From Sphingomonas sp. 28-66-16 (GTDB lineage: Bacteria > Pseudomonadota > Alphaproteobacteria > Sphingomonadales > Sphingomonadaceae): a DNA stretch of 64,000 nucleotides. Numbering within the stretch: position 1 is the stretch's first letter; each line of letters begins with the position of its first letter. Shown in pieces: positions 17,853 to 26,957 of the stretch. The position numbers were made by a program, and so were the translations under genes. The notes beneath the pieces were generated by a model. The model had not been told where the DNA came from, did not search any database, and saw nothing but the letters and a program-made list of their open reading frames with translations. The stretch covers positions 23,919 to 87,918 of the forward strand of contig NCGF01000012.1 in the NCBI GenBank assembly GCA_002281485.1. The letters are read 5' to 3'.

Positions 17853-18404
17853 TCAGGCGGCCTGGCGAGCCTCGACGAGGGGAAAGTCGATCTCGGTCTG
17901 GAAGACTTCGTTGAAGAAGTTGGTCCAGACATTGAGCGCGACGTGCTGGACGATCTCGATCACCTGAGCGTCGGTGTAGCCGGCGCGCTTGACGGCGGCG
18001 AAATCGCTGTCGCCGATGTGGCCCCGGTCCCTGGCAACTTTGGCGGCGAAGCGAACGGCGGCATCGGCCCTGGGGTCGTTCGACGCACCGTGGCGATTGG
18101 CGGTGATCTCGGCATCGTCGAGATGCGCGAGGGCGCGGCCAAGATAGGTGTGCGCCGAAAGGCAATAATTGCAGCCATTCATCTCGGCGACGGCGAGCGC
18201 GATCCGCTCGCGGGTCGCGGCGGGCAGGCTGCCCTTGGCGAGCGCGCCCGACAGGCCGAGATAGCCTTCGAGCGCCTGCGGACTCGTCGAAATGGCGCGG
18301 AACATGTTGGGGACGCTGCCAAGTTGCCGTGCGACGGCATCGAGCATCGGGCGCGAGGCTTCGGGGGCGTCAGCGACGGTCGCGGGGGTGGTGATACGGG
18401 TCAT
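17853..18404 (-). CDS. Carboxymuconolactone decarboxylase / AhpD-like protein
   Basis: A 183-residue all-helical protein with the AhpD-type redox motif in VAEMNGCNYCLSAHTYLGR (Glu, CxxC and His arranged as in alkylhydroperoxidase-like proteins). Upstream is LGSVPNMFRAISTSPQALEGYL, typical of peroxidase-related members. It likely reduces peroxides or related electrophiles with a thiol partner. It is the first gene of a leftward operon with a cupin, an FMN protein and DUF1348. The operon is divergent from a LysR regulator with a perfect palindrome in its start region. Confidence 0.9.
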   Translation of the reverse strand: MTRITTPATVADAPEASRPMLDAVARQLGSVPNMFRAISTSPQALEGYLGLSGALAKGSLPAATRERIALAVAEMNGCNYCLSAHTYLGRALAHLDDAEITANRHGASNDPRADAAVRFAAKVARDRGHIGDSDFAAVKRAGYTDAQVIEIVQHVALNVWTNFFNEVFQTEIDFPLVEARQAA

Positions 18405-18499
18405 GGCGTAATTCCTTTCGGGTGCGGCCCTGCCGGCCGGTGCCCCCTAGCTAGTCGCTTCCATTCTCGCGCAGCAGATAGTAGTTTCGAGACCTTCCC

Positions 18500-18514
18500 T
18501 TCCATAATATGGAA
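18500..18514. promoter_or_regulatory. Perfect 15-bp palindrome, probable LysR operator
   Basis: TTCCATA-A-TATGGAA is a perfect inverted repeat directly upstream of the LysR gene and about 95 bp upstream of the divergent AhpD operon. A half-like TTCCATT lies at about 18460. It contains a T-N11-A spacing, as in many LysR sites. Because it overlaps one possible ATG (18509), the true LysR start is likely 18521, which leaves the palindrome in the leader. Confidence 0.6.
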
Positions 18515-18520
18515 TGTTCG

Positions 18521-19441
18521 ATGGACCGGTTTGAAGCGATGCGCACGCTGGTGGCTGCCGTCGATAGCGGCAGCCTGTCGGCGGCGTCGCGCGCGCTCGG
18601 GATGCCCCTGCCGACCGTCAGCCGCCGCGTCTCCGATCTCGAGGCGCATCTCGGCGCGCAATTGGTGGTGCGGACCAGCCGCCGGTTGATCCTGACCGAG
18701 GCGGGCGAGGCGTTCGTCGTGGTGGCGCGCCGCCTTCTCGACGATCTCGGCGACGCCGAGCGAGCGGCGAGTGGCGAATATCGCGCGCCGAGGGGCGAAT
18801 TGCTCGTCGCCGCGCCGATCATGTTCGGCAAGCTGCATGTCGCGCCGATCGTCCACGCCTTTCTCGCCGCCTATCCCGAGGTGACGGTCAGGCTCCTGCT
18901 GTCAGATCAGGTCATCGATCTGGTCGAGGCGCATGTCGATGTCGCGGTTCGGATCGGGCGGCTCGTGGACAGCGACCTGATCGCGCGTGGGGTTGGCCAT
19001 GTCCGCTGGATGATTTGCGCGAGCCCGGATTATATCGCGCGGCGCGGCGAACCGGCAACGCCGGAGGCGCTTTCCGAGCATGGCTGTATCGCGTTCGAAG
19101 GCTTGCAGACCTACCGAAGCTGGCCGATCGGCAGCGGCACCGCCACGCGCACGATCGCGATCCGGCCGCGCTTTTCGGTCAACACCGCCGATGCCGTGGT
19201 CGAGGCCGCCGCCGCCGGCCTCGGAGTCGCGCGGATCATGTCGTATCAGGCGGCGGGCGCGATCGCGACCGGACGGATCGCGTCGATCCTGCGCGATTTC
19301 GCGAGTGATCCGATCCCGGTCAGCCTCGTCCATCAGCCCCAGCGCGTCCAGCCGCTCAAGCGGCGCGCCTTTCTCGATTTCGTGGTGCCGCGATTGACGG
19401 CGGCGCTGGCGGCCGTAGAGGCCGCCGTCAGCGGCAGGTGA
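18521..19441 (+). CDS. LysR family transcriptional regulator
   Basis: A 306-residue regulator. The winged HTH (residues 1-60) is MDRFEAMRTLVAAVDSGSLS, then AASRALGMPLPTVSRRVSDLE and RLILTEAGEAF. The effector domain follows, with ARIMSYQAAGAI and VPLVHQPQ-like VSLVHQPQRVQPLKRRAFLDF, typical of the group that pairs with oxidoreductases. The start at 18521 is preferred to an ATG four codons earlier, because the latter lies inside the operator palindrome and lacks a ribosome site. It is divergent from the AhpD-cupin-PPOX-DUF1348 operon, which it probably controls along with its own gene. Confidence 0.92.
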   Translation: MDRFEAMRTLVAAVDSGSLSAASRALGMPLPTVSRRVSDLEAHLGAQLVVRTSRRLILTEAGEAFVVVARRLLDDLGDAERAASGEYRAPRGELLVAAPIMFGKLHVAPIVHAFLAAYPEVTVRLLLSDQVIDLVEAHVDVAVRIGRLVDSDLIARGVGHVRWMICASPDYIARRGEPATPEALSEHGCIAFEGLQTYRSWPIGSGTATRTIAIRPRFSVNTADAVVEAAAAGLGVARIMSYQAAGAIATGRIASILRDFASDPIPVSLVHQPQRVQPLKRRAFLDFVVPRLTAALAAVEAAVSGR

Positions 19442-19597
19442 GGTCGTTCGGGTTCGCCGGCGCACCGACGCGGTCGCCGCGCCAAAATCTTCTGGCCCGC
19501 CAACCAGCTTCGCGCCTATCACCACGGCCAGCGATTGCGCCACATCAGCTGGTCGCCGGGGGCCTCGGCGTCAGACCATTTTTTTGAGGGGAAACAC

Positions 19598-21349
19598 ATG
19601 CGTCGCCTGATCCTTGCCGCGCTGCTCGCGGTCACCGCCGTCCCCGCCGCCGCGACCCCGACCGAGGATCTTCACGCCGTGATCGCCGATCACTGGGCCT
19701 GGTTTTTGAAATCGAGCCCGATCTATGCGACCGCGCTCGGCGTCCATAGCTACGACGACCAGATCGGCGATTTCTCGCTCGCCGAGGCCGATCGCCAGGC
19801 GGCGCAGGCGGCGATCTTCCTCAAGCGGCTCGACGCGATCCCCACGGCGACGCTGAGCCCGGTCGATCGCACCAATCAGGTGATCCTGCACCGCCTGCTC
19901 GCCGAGCAGATCGAGGCCAACGGCTTTGGCGAGCGGACGATGACCTTTTCGACGCTGGGAAGCTGGTTCCAGTTCTTCGCCGGGCTGTCCGATATCGTAC
20001 CGGTGCGCACCAAGACCGATTATGAGAGCTATCTCGGCCGGCTGGCGCAGTTTCCCAGGGCCAATGCGCAGGCGCTCGACGTGACCCGCGCGGCGGTGGC
20101 GGGGGGGTATATGCAGCCCTGCGTGACACTGGCGGGGTTCGAACAGACGATCACCGGCGTGATCACCGACCGGCCCGAGGAATCGCGCTTCTACGCGCCG
20201 TTCAAGGGCCCCAAGCCGAGCACGATCAGCGATGCCGACTGGACGGCGATGCAGGCGCGCGCCAAGGCGCTGATAACCGGCACGCTCAATCCCGAATATC
20301 GCAAGATCGACGATTATTACCGCACCAGTTATCTGCCGAAGTGCCGCAACACGCTCGGCGCGACGAGCCTGCCCGATGGCGAGCGTTATTATGCTTTTCT
20401 CGTCCGCCAGCAGACCACGACCGATCTGACGCCGGCGCAGATCCACCAGATCGGGCTCGACGAGGTCACCCGCATTCGCGCCGAGATGGACGCGCTGGCG
20501 ACCAAGGCGGGCTATGCGAGCCGCGCGGCGTTCATCCAGGCGCTGCGCACCGATCCCAAATATTACCCCAAGACCGCCGCCGAACTGATGGGCGCCGCTG
20601 CACTCCAGGCGAAGATCAACGACGGCAAGATGCCGAGCTTGTTCGGGACACTGCCGCGCCTGCCCTATGGCGTGCGGGCAATCCCCGCCGAAACCGCCGA
20701 AGGCACGACGACCGCCTATTACATGCCCGGATCGCCGCGCGCGGGGATCGCCGGGACCTTCTACGTCAACACCTCGAAGCTCGACCACCGGCCGCTCTAT
20801 GAGTTGGCGGCGCTCACGAGCCACGAAGCGGTGCCCGGCCATCATAACCAGATTGCGCTGCAGCAGGAGATCGACCTTCCCGATTTCCGCAAATACCAGG
20901 CGTCGTTCACGGCCTTTGTCGAAGGCTGGGGGCTCTATTCGGAACATCTCGGGATCGAGATGGGCATTTATGACACCCCCGAAAAAGACATGGGCCGGCT
21001 CTCCTACGAGATGTGGCGCGCGTGCCGGCTGGTGGTCGATACCGGCATCCACGCCCAAGGCTGGACCAAGGAGCGCGCGGTGGCGTTCATGAAGGACAAT
21101 ACCGCGCTCACCGACGCCAATATCGATGCCGAGGTCAACCGCTACATCAGCAATCCCGGCCAGGCGCTGGCGTACAAGCTCGGCGAGCTCAAGATCCTGT
21201 CGCTGCGCAAGAAGGCCGAGGCGGCGCTCGGCGCCAAGTTCGACGTGCGCCGCTTTCACGATGCGGTGCTCGGCCAGGGTGCGCTGCCGCTGGACGTGCT
21301 CGAGGCCCAGATCGACGGCTGGATCGCGCAGGAGAAGACGCGCAGCTAG
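19598..21349 (+). CDS. Exported DUF885 family metallopeptidase-like protein
   Basis: A 583-residue protein with a signal peptide (MRRLILAALLAVTAVPAAA). The DUF885 core shows LTSHEAVPGHHNQIAL, where HExxxHH resembles a zinc site, with AFVEGWGLYSEHLG downstream supplying a possible third ligand Glu. RLSYEMWRACRLVVDTGIHAQGW and NPGQALAYKLGELKI are family hallmarks. It is likely a periplasmic zinc-dependent peptidase, although the family is poorly characterised. The start at 19598 has TTGAGGGGA upstream. It appears monocistronic, and a REP-like inverted repeat follows its stop. Confidence 0.9.
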   Translation: MRRLILAALLAVTAVPAAATPTEDLHAVIADHWAWFLKSSPIYATALGVHSYDDQIGDFSLAEADRQAAQAAIFLKRLDAIPTATLSPVDRTNQVILHRLLAEQIEANGFGERTMTFSTLGSWFQFFAGLSDIVPVRTKTDYESYLGRLAQFPRANAQALDVTRAAVAGGYMQPCVTLAGFEQTITGVITDRPEESRFYAPFKGPKPSTISDADWTAMQARAKALITGTLNPEYRKIDDYYRTSYLPKCRNTLGATSLPDGERYYAFLVRQQTTTDLTPAQIHQIGLDEVTRIRAEMDALATKAGYASRAAFIQALRTDPKYYPKTAAELMGAAALQAKINDGKMPSLFGTLPRLPYGVRAIPAETAEGTTTAYYMPGSPRAGIAGTFYVNTSKLDHRPLYELAALTSHEAVPGHHNQIALQQEIDLPDFRKYQASFTAFVEGWGLYSEHLGIEMGIYDTPEKDMGRLSYEMWRACRLVVDTGIHAQGWTKERAVAFMKDNTALTDANIDAEVNRYISNPGQALAYKLGELKILSLRKKAEAALGAKFDVRRFHDAVLGQGALPLDVLEAQIDGWIAQEKTRS

Positions 21350-21376
21350 CGCTTCGTAGCTTAAATCTGCATCACC

Positions 21377-21450
21377 CGTCATGGCGAGCGCCGCGAAGCA
21401 GTCCAGCCGCCCGCGCACCCCTGGATTGCTTCGCTGCGCTCGCTATGACG
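21377..21450. repeat. REP-like inverted repeat
   Basis: Two 30-bp arms (21377-21406 and 21421-21450) are imperfect inverted copies (left arm CGTCATGGCGAGCG..., right arm ...CGCTCGCTATGACG), separated by 14 bp. The core GATTGCTTCGCTGCGCTCGC is, from memory, a very common intergenic repeat in sphingomonads. It lies after the DUF885 stop and could act as an mRNA-stabilising or terminating hairpin. Confidence 0.75.
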
Positions 21451-21514
21451 ATTCATTTTTTGGCACGATGCTGTAACCCCGGCCATCCCCGAACAGACAT
21501 TAACGGAGAAGCTC

Positions 21515-22603
21515 ATGCCCGGCGCGCTATCTGGCATCAGGATCATCGAATTCGCCGGCATCGGCCCGGCGCCCTTTTGCGGGATGATGCTGGGGGATCA
21601 CGGCGCCGAGTTGATCCGGATCGATCGCCCCGGCGCGCGGCTCGATCCGCGCGATGCGCTGTCGCGCAACCGGCGATCGGTGGTGATCGATATGAAGACG
21701 CCCGAGGGAGCCGCCGCCGCGCGTGCCCTGTGCGCCGGCGCCGACGGGCTGATCGAGGGGTTTCGCCCCGGGGTGATGGAGCGGTTGGGGCTCGGGCCGG
21801 AGACGCTGCTCGCCGACAATCCGAAGCTCGTCTATGGCCGGATGACCGGCTGGGGACAGACCGGCCCCTATGCCCAGGCGGCCGGGCACGACATCAACTA
21901 TATCGCGCTCGCGGGGGTGCTGCACACGGTTGGCCGGGCGGGCGAGCGCCCGGTGCCGCCGGTCAATTATGTCGGCGATTTCGGCGGCGGCGGGATGTTG
22001 CTCGCTTTCGGGATGGTCGCCGGGCTGCTCGCGGTGAAGAATGGCGCGCCGGGCCAGGTGATCGATGCGGCGATGACCGACGGCGCGGCACTGCTGGCGG
22101 GCATGAGCTGGGCAATGCTCGAGGCGGGGATCAACCGCGACGAGGCTGGCGTCAACATGCTCGACGGCGGCGCGCCCTTCTACGACACCTATCGATGCGC
22201 CGATGGCAAGTTCGTTTCGATCGGATCGATCGAGCCGCGATTCTACACCCTGCTGCGCGACAAGGCCGGGGTCGCCGACGATCCCGCGTTCGATCGCCAG
22301 CATGATCGCGCCGCCTGGCCCTCGCTCAAGGCCAAGCTCGAGGCGATCTTCAAGACAAGGACTCGCGACGAATGGTGCGCGATCATGGAGCATAGCGACG
22401 TCTGCTTCGCGCCGGTGCTGGCGATGCGCGAGGCGCCGCTCCATCCGCACAATGCCGAGCGCGGCACCTTCATCGCGCTTGGCGGCGCGACCCAGCCTGC
22501 GCCGGCGCCGCGCTTCTCGGCCACCCCCGCCGCCGCCCCGCGCCCGGCGCCCGGCGTCGGCAGCGATACCGACGCCGTGATCGCCGCGCTTGCCGACGAC
22601 TGA
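21515..22603 (+). CDS. CaiB/BaiF CoA-transferase family protein, alpha-methylacyl-CoA racemase type
   Basis: A 362-residue protein of CoA-transferase family III. The N-terminal part has RIIEFAGIGPAPFCGMMLGDHGAELIRIDRPG and the middle has NPKLVYGRMTGWGQTGPYAQAAGHDINYIALAG. NYVGDFGGGGMLL then supplies an Asp. The His of AGHDINY and the Asp of VGDFGGG match the catalytic pair of alpha-methylacyl-CoA racemases, which interconvert (R)- and (S)-2-methyl-branched acyl-CoAs. The aspartate typical of transferases (GxxG-D nucleophile) is not obvious. The C-terminus is Ala/Pro-rich. It precedes the acylase gene by 49 bp, so they may be co-transcribed. Confidence 0.88.
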   Translation: MPGALSGIRIIEFAGIGPAPFCGMMLGDHGAELIRIDRPGARLDPRDALSRNRRSVVIDMKTPEGAAAARALCAGADGLIEGFRPGVMERLGLGPETLLADNPKLVYGRMTGWGQTGPYAQAAGHDINYIALAGVLHTVGRAGERPVPPVNYVGDFGGGGMLLAFGMVAGLLAVKNGAPGQVIDAAMTDGAALLAGMSWAMLEAGINRDEAGVNMLDGGAPFYDTYRCADGKFVSIGSIEPRFYTLLRDKAGVADDPAFDRQHDRAAWPSLKAKLEAIFKTRTRDEWCAIMEHSDVCFAPVLAMREAPLHPHNAERGTFIALGGATQPAPAPRFSATPAAAPRPAPGVGSDTDAVIAALADD

Positions 22604-22652
22604 CGCGCCCGGCGCCTTGCCGCCCGGGAAATCGCCCGATAGGCTTGCGGCC

Positions 22653-24839
22653 ATGACCAGAATTGCCGCCCTGATCGCCGCTGCGGCGATGCTGCTCGCT
22701 ACACCGCCCGCCAACGCCGCGGCGACCGCCGCCGCCCAGCGCTGGGAGGCGCAGGCCAAGCGCACGCGCATCGTTCGCGACGACTGGGGCATCGCGCATG
22801 TTCACGGCAAGAGCGACGCCGACGCCGTCTTCGCGATGATCTATGCGCAGGCCGAGGACGACTTCAACCGGATCGAGACCAACTATCTCGTCTCGCTCGG
22901 GCGGCTCGCCGAGGCCGAGGGCGAAAGCGCGATCTGGCAGGACCTGCGCCAGCGGCTGTTCATCGATCCCGCCGATCTCCAGCGCGAATATGCCGAAAGC
23001 CCGGCGTGGCTGCGCGCGCTGATGCGCGGCTGGGCCGACGGGTTGAACTATTATCTGGCGATGCACCCCGAGGTGCACCCGCGCGTGATCCGTCATTTCG
23101 AACCCTGGATGGCGCTGAGCTTTTCCGAGGGCAGCATCGGCGGCGATATCGAGCGCGTCGCGCTAAAGCCGCTCGAGGCGTTTTACGGCCAGAACAGGCT
23201 CGCCATGGCCGACCCGGTGGACCACCGCGCCTTCCGCGAGCCGAGCGGATCCAACGGCTTCGCGATCGCCCCCGCGCTGACCCGCGACGGCCATGCGCTG
23301 CTGCTGATCAACCCGCACACCAGCTTCTTCTTCCGCAGCGAATTGCAGATGACGAGCGATGCCGGGCTGAACGCCTATGGCGCGGCGACCTGGGGACAAT
23401 TTTTCATCTATCAGGGCTTCAACGAGCATGTCGGCTGGATGCACACGTCGAGCGGGGTCGATTCGGTCGATGCGTTTCTCGAAACGATCGTCGAGCGTAA
23501 CGGCAGGCTTCTTTATCGTTATGGCACCGCGCTGAGGCCGGTGACGACCAGGCGCCTCACCCTCGCCTATCGTGCCAGCGATGGCACGATCGCGCGGCGC
23601 AGCTTCACCACCTACGCCACGCATCACGGCCCGATCGTGCGCGTCGAGGGCGACAAATGGGTGGCGATGGCGCTGATGAACACGCCCGTCCCCGCGCTCG
23701 AACAGAGCTTCCTGCGCACCAAGGCGAGCGATCTCGCCGCCTATCTGAAGGTGATGGCGCTACGGGCCAATTCGTCGAACAACACAATTTTCGCCGATGA
23801 CAAGGGCGAGATCGCCTATCTCCACCCGCAATTCGTGCCCCGGCGCGACGATCGGTTCGATTATAGCAAGCCGGTCGACGGCAGCGATCCGGCGACCGAC
23901 TGGCAGGGGCTCCACGCGCTGAGCGAGCTGCCTCAGCTTATATCGCCGGGCACGGGCTGGATCATGAACACCAATGACTGGCCTTGGTCCGCTGCCGGCC
24001 CCGACAGCCCCAAGCGCGACGCCTATCCGCGTTACATGGACACCGCCGGCGAGAATCCGCGCGGGCTGCATGCGACGCGGGTGCTGTCGGGCAAGCGCGA
24101 TTTCACGCTCGACAAGCTCCGCGACGCCGCGTTCGATCCCTATCTCACCGCCTTCGCGCCGCTGATCCCGTCGCTCGTCGCGGCGTGGGACGGCCTGCCT
24201 GCCGATGACCCGCTCAAGGCGAAACTCGCCGATCCGATCGCCGTGCTGCGCGGCTGGGATTTCACCTGGGGCAAGGAATCGGTCGCGACCTCGCTCGCGG
24301 TGTTCTGGGGCGAGGCCTTGTGGGGCGATACCAGCAGCGACCTCGATCTCGAGACCGCCGGACTTGGTCGCTACGAGCACATGCTGTCCGCCGCTCCCGC
24401 GCGCAAGCTCGCCGCGCTGGCCCGCGCGACCGATCGGCTCGAAGCCGATTTCGGCACGTGGAAGACGCCGTGGGGCGCGATCAACCGCTTCCAGCGCAAC
24501 GACGGCGCGATCGTCCAGACCTTCAACGATGCCAAGCCGAGCATCGCCGTGCCCTTCACCTCGGCGCAATGGGGGTCGCTCGCCTCGTTCGGCGCGCGGC
24601 GCTATCCGGGGACGAAGCGCTATTACGGGACGAGCGGCAACAGCTTCGTGGCGGTCGTCGAGTTCGGCGATCGTGTCCATGCGCGCGCGGTGACCGCGGG
24701 GGGCGAGAGCGGCGACGCCGCCTCGCCGCATTTCGGCGATCAGGCCGAACGCTATGCGAGCGGGGCGCTGCGCGAAGTCTATTTCTATCCCGATCAACTG
24801 CCAGGCCATGCCATGCGCCGCTATCATCCGGGCGAATGA
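22653..24839 (+). CDS. Penicillin acylase family (Ntn hydrolase), AHL-acylase-like, exported
   Basis: A 728-residue precursor with a signal peptide ([22 protein letters not shown]). The alpha chain precedes the self-cleavage site at [12 protein letters not shown], where the Ser after Gly (about residue 206) would become the N-terminal nucleophile of the beta chain. [23 protein letters not shown] and YNEH-like [16 protein letters not shown] follow. The [19 protein letters not shown] segment is typical of the family. Substrates may be acyl-homoserine lactones, lactams or other N-acyl amides. It overlaps no neighbour, and an RutB gene begins one base after its stop, so co-transcription with the rut genes is possible. 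Confidence 0.88.
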   Translation: MTRIAALIAAAAMLLATPPANAAATAAAQRWEAQAKRTRIVRDDWGIAHVHGKSDADAVFAMIYAQAEDDFNRIETNYLVSLGRLAEAEGESAIWQDLRQRLFIDPADLQREYAESPAWLRALMRGWADGLNYYLAMHPEVHPRVIRHFEPWMALSFSEGSIGGDIERVALKPLEAFYGQNRLAMADPVDHRAFREPSGSNGFAIAPALTRDGHALLLINPHTSFFFRSELQMTSDAGLNAYGAATWGQFFIYQGFNEHVGWMHTSSGVDSVDAFLETIVERNGRLLYRYGTALRPVTTRRLTLAYRASDGTIARRSFTTYATHHGPIVRVEGDKWVAMALMNTPVPALEQSFLRTKASDLAAYLKVMALRANSSNNTIFADDKGEIAYLHPQFVPRRDDRFDYSKPVDGSDPATDWQGLHALSELPQLISPGTGWIMNTNDWPWSAAGPDSPKRDAYPRYMDTAGENPRGLHATRVLSGKRDFTLDKLRDAAFDPYLTAFAPLIPSLVAAWDGLPADDPLKAKLADPIAVLRGWDFTWGKESVATSLAVFWGEALWGDTSSDLDLETAGLGRYEHMLSAAPARKLAALARATDRLEADFGTWKTPWGAINRFQRNDGAIVQTFNDAKPSIAVPFTSAQWGSLASFGARRYPGTKRYYGTSGNSFVAVVEFGDRVHARAVTAGGESGDAASPHFGDQAERYASGALREVYFYPDQLPGHAMRRYHPGE

Positions 24840-24840
24840 G

Positions 24841-25563
24841 GTGAGCATCGTCGACTCCGCCGCCGGGCACGGCGATGCCGGCAAGGTCACCCTGCCCGCC
24901 CGGCCCGAGCCGGTGCGACTGTCGACGCACGACACCGCGGTCGTCGTGATCGACATGCAGAACGCCTATGCGAGCGAAGGCGGCTATGTCGATCTCGCCG
25001 GGTTCGACATCGCGGGGGCGGCAGGCACGATCGGCAAGATCGCGACCGTGCTCGATTCCGCGCGGGCGGCCGGGGTGCAGGTGATCTATCTGCAGAATGG
25101 CTGGGACCCCGAATATGTCGAGGCGGGCGGGCCGGGATCGCCCAACTGGCACAAATCCAACGCGCTCAAGACCATGCGCGCGCGGCCAGAGCTCGGCGGC
25201 CAACTCCTAACACGCGGAGGCTGGGACTATGATCTGGTCGAAGCGCTGAAGCCGCAGCCGGGCGACATCTCGCTCCACAAGACGCGCTATTCGGCGTTCT
25301 TCAATTCGCAGCTCGACAGCGTGTTGCGCGCGCGCGGCATCAGGCATCTCGTATTCGTCGGCATCGCCACCAATGTCTGCGTCGAAAGCACGCTGCGCGA
25401 CGGTTTCCATCTCGAATATTTCGGGGTGATGCTCGAGGATGCGACGCATCATCTGGGGCCGCCCGCAATGCAGGAAGCGACCGTCTATAATGTCGAGAAA
25501 TTCTTCGGCTGGGTGTCGACCGTCGCCGATTTCTGCGGCACCTTCGGGCAGATGGAACGATGA
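24841..25563 (+). CDS. rutB: Ureidoacrylate amidohydrolase RutB
   Basis: A 240-residue isochorismatase-fold hydrolase. The catalytic triad is Asp in [12 protein letters not shown], Lys in [14 protein letters not shown], and Cys in [20 protein letters not shown]. The extended N-terminus ([23 protein letters not shown]) and the C-terminal [12 protein letters not shown] are specific to RutB, which cleaves ureidoacrylate or its peracid to aminoacrylate and carbamate. The start is GTG at 24841, one base after the acylase stop. A long upstream extension overlaps the acylase gene and is rejected. Confidence 0.92.
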   Translation: MSIVDSAAGHGDAGKVTLPARPEPVRLSTHDTAVVVIDMQNAYASEGGYVDLAGFDIAGAAGTIGKIATVLDSARAAGVQVIYLQNGWDPEYVEAGGPGSPNWHKSNALKTMRARPELGGQLLTRGGWDYDLVEALKPQPGDISLHKTRYSAFFNSQLDSVLRARGIRHLVFVGIATNVCVESTLRDGFHLEYFGVMLEDATHHLGPPAMQEATVYNVEKFFGWVSTVADFCGTFGQMER

Positions 25564-25592
25564 CCCCCCCCCGCCGAGCAAACCACCGTCAT

Positions 25593-25670
25593 GCTGAACT
25601 TGTTTCAGATCCAGCCCGCCGCCACGGATGGCCTTGCCGGTTGCGCGGTGGGTGCTGAAACAAGTTCAGC
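25593..25670. repeat. REP-like inverted repeat (CTGAACTTGTTTCAG type)
   Basis: Perfect 16-bp arms (25593-25608, GCTGAACTTGTTTCAG, and 25655-25670) are separated by 46 bp, between rutB and rutC. The pattern is distinct from the other repeats in this window. A run of nine C residues lies just after the rutB stop at 25564-25572. Confidence 0.75.
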
Positions 25671-25692
25671 GTCACGAAATTAGGAATGCCCA

Positions 25693-26076
25693 ATGCCCTT
25701 CGAAGCGATCAACCCGCCGCAATTCCCCACCCCGATCGCGCCCTTTTCGGCGGGAACCAAGGCGGGCAACACCGTCTATGTCTCGGGGACGCTGGCGCTC
25801 GGCGCGGGCGGCGCCGTGCTCCACCCCGGCGATGCCGCCGCGCAAACGCGGCACGTCCTGGAAGTGATCAAGACCACGCTGGAAGCCGCCGGCGCGACAC
25901 TGGCCGACGTCGCCTTCAACCACATCTTCCTGAAGGACTGGGCCGATTACGCCGCGATGAACGCGGTCTATGCCGACTATTTCCCGGGCGAAAAACCCGC
26001 GCGCTACTGCATCCAGTGCGGGCTGGTGAAGCCCGAGTGCCTCGTCGAGATCGCCAGCGTGGCGCATCTTGGCTGA
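25693..26076 (+). CDS. rutC: RutC / RidA family aminoacrylate deaminase
   Basis: A 127-residue RidA-fold protein with the N-terminal signature [30 protein letters not shown], then [30 protein letters not shown], and the key [25 protein letters not shown]. Its Arg and Glu pair matches RutC, which hydrolyses aminoacrylate, releasing ammonia. The context with rutB, rutD and rutA gives the assignment to pyrimidine breakdown over generic RidA. The ribosome site is weak. Confidence 0.92.
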   Translation: MPFEAINPPQFPTPIAPFSAGTKAGNTVYVSGTLALGAGGAVLHPGDAAAQTRHVLEVIKTTLEAAGATLADVAFNHIFLKDWADYAAMNAVYADYFPGEKPARYCIQCGLVKPECLVEIASVAHLG

Positions 26077-26105
26077 GGTTCTCGCCGCGCCTGACGCTTC
26101 CTCGG

Positions 26106-26156
26106 CGAAGGCCGGGGTTCAGGTGCGGGGGTCGGGGCACGGGGCCCCGGCCTTCG
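26106..26156. repeat. Inverted repeat between rutC and rutD
   Basis: Perfect 12-bp arms CGAAGGCCGGGG (26106-26117) and CCCCGGCCTTCG (26145-26156) are separated by 27 bp. They lie just upstream of the rutD start, so a hairpin could affect rutD translation. The arms differ from the neighbouring repeats. Confidence 0.65.
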
Positions 26157-26166
26157 GCGGGGAAGC

Positions 26167-26952
26167 GTGATGGGGTTTGCCGCCGGACTCTATTACGAAG
26201 CGCACGGCCCCGATGACGCGCCACCGCTAATCCTGTCGTCGGGACTGGGCGGATCGGCGAGTTACTGGAGACCCAATATCCCGGCGCTCGCCAAGCGCTA
26301 CCGTATCATCGCCTATGACCATCGCGGCACCGGGCGCAGCGACCGCGCGCTGCCCGAGACGACGTCGGTCGAAGCGATGTCAGCAGACGTCCTGGCGCTG
26401 ATGGACGCGCTTGGCATCGACCAGGCCGATTTCATCGGCCATGCGCTCGGCGGCATGATCGGCATCGAGACGACGATCCGGACGACCCGCATCCGCAAGC
26501 TGGTTGTCGTCAATGGCTGGCGCCAGCTCAGCGCGCACACGCGCCGCTGCTTCGATGTCAGGCTGGCTTTGCTGCGGCATTCGGGCCCGGAAGCCTATCT
26601 TCGCGCGCAGCCCCTGTTCCTGTTCCCTCCCGATTGGATTGCCGCACACGACTCCGAGCTTGATGCTGAGGCGAGCCACCAACTGGCGTCGTTTCCGGGG
26701 GCCGAGACGGTTGAAAAACGCATTGCCGCCGTGCGTGCCTATGCGCCCGACCTGATCGACCACTCGGCGACTGCTTTCTGGTTGGTCATCGCCGCACGCG
26801 ATGACATGCTCGTGCCGGTGCAAAGCGCGCTTGATGTCGCCGCCCCGATCGGCTGGGCGAGGACAGCGACATTCGACTGGGGCGGGCACGCCTGCAACGT
26901 TACCGACCCCGACCGTTTCAATGCCGTCATCGTCGATTTTCTGAGGGACTGA
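26167..26952 (+). CDS. rutD: Alpha/beta hydrolase RutD
   Basis: A 261-residue alpha/beta hydrolase. The nucleophile elbow is GHALGGMIG, with Ala where most hydrolases have Ser. This is also the situation I recall in Escherichia coli Rut[55 protein letters not shown] and [14 protein letters not shown] are all RutD-like. The role is to hydrolyse aminoacrylate to malonic semialdehyde, or assist RutC. The start is GTG at 26167 directly followed by ATG at 26170, so either is possible. Confidence 0.9.
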   Translation: MMGFAAGLYYEAHGPDDAPPLILSSGLGGSASYWRPNIPALAKRYRIIAYDHRGTGRSDRALPETTSVEAMSADVLALMDALGIDQADFIGHALGGMIGIETTIRTTRIRKLVVVNGWRQLSAHTRRCFDVRLALLRHSGPEAYLRAQPLFLFPPDWIAAHDSELDAEASHQLASFPGAETVEKRIAAVRAYAPDLIDHSATAFWLVIAARDDMLVPVQSALDVAAPIGWARTATFDWGGHACNVTDPDRFNAVIVDFLRD

Positions 26953-26957
26953 TCACC

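Noticed and set aside
26437-26465. Missing Ser nucleophile in RutD (GHALGG) as a sign of a dead enzyme
   Set aside because: From memory, E. coli RutD has the same Ala. All other RutD marks are present, so this is a family trait.
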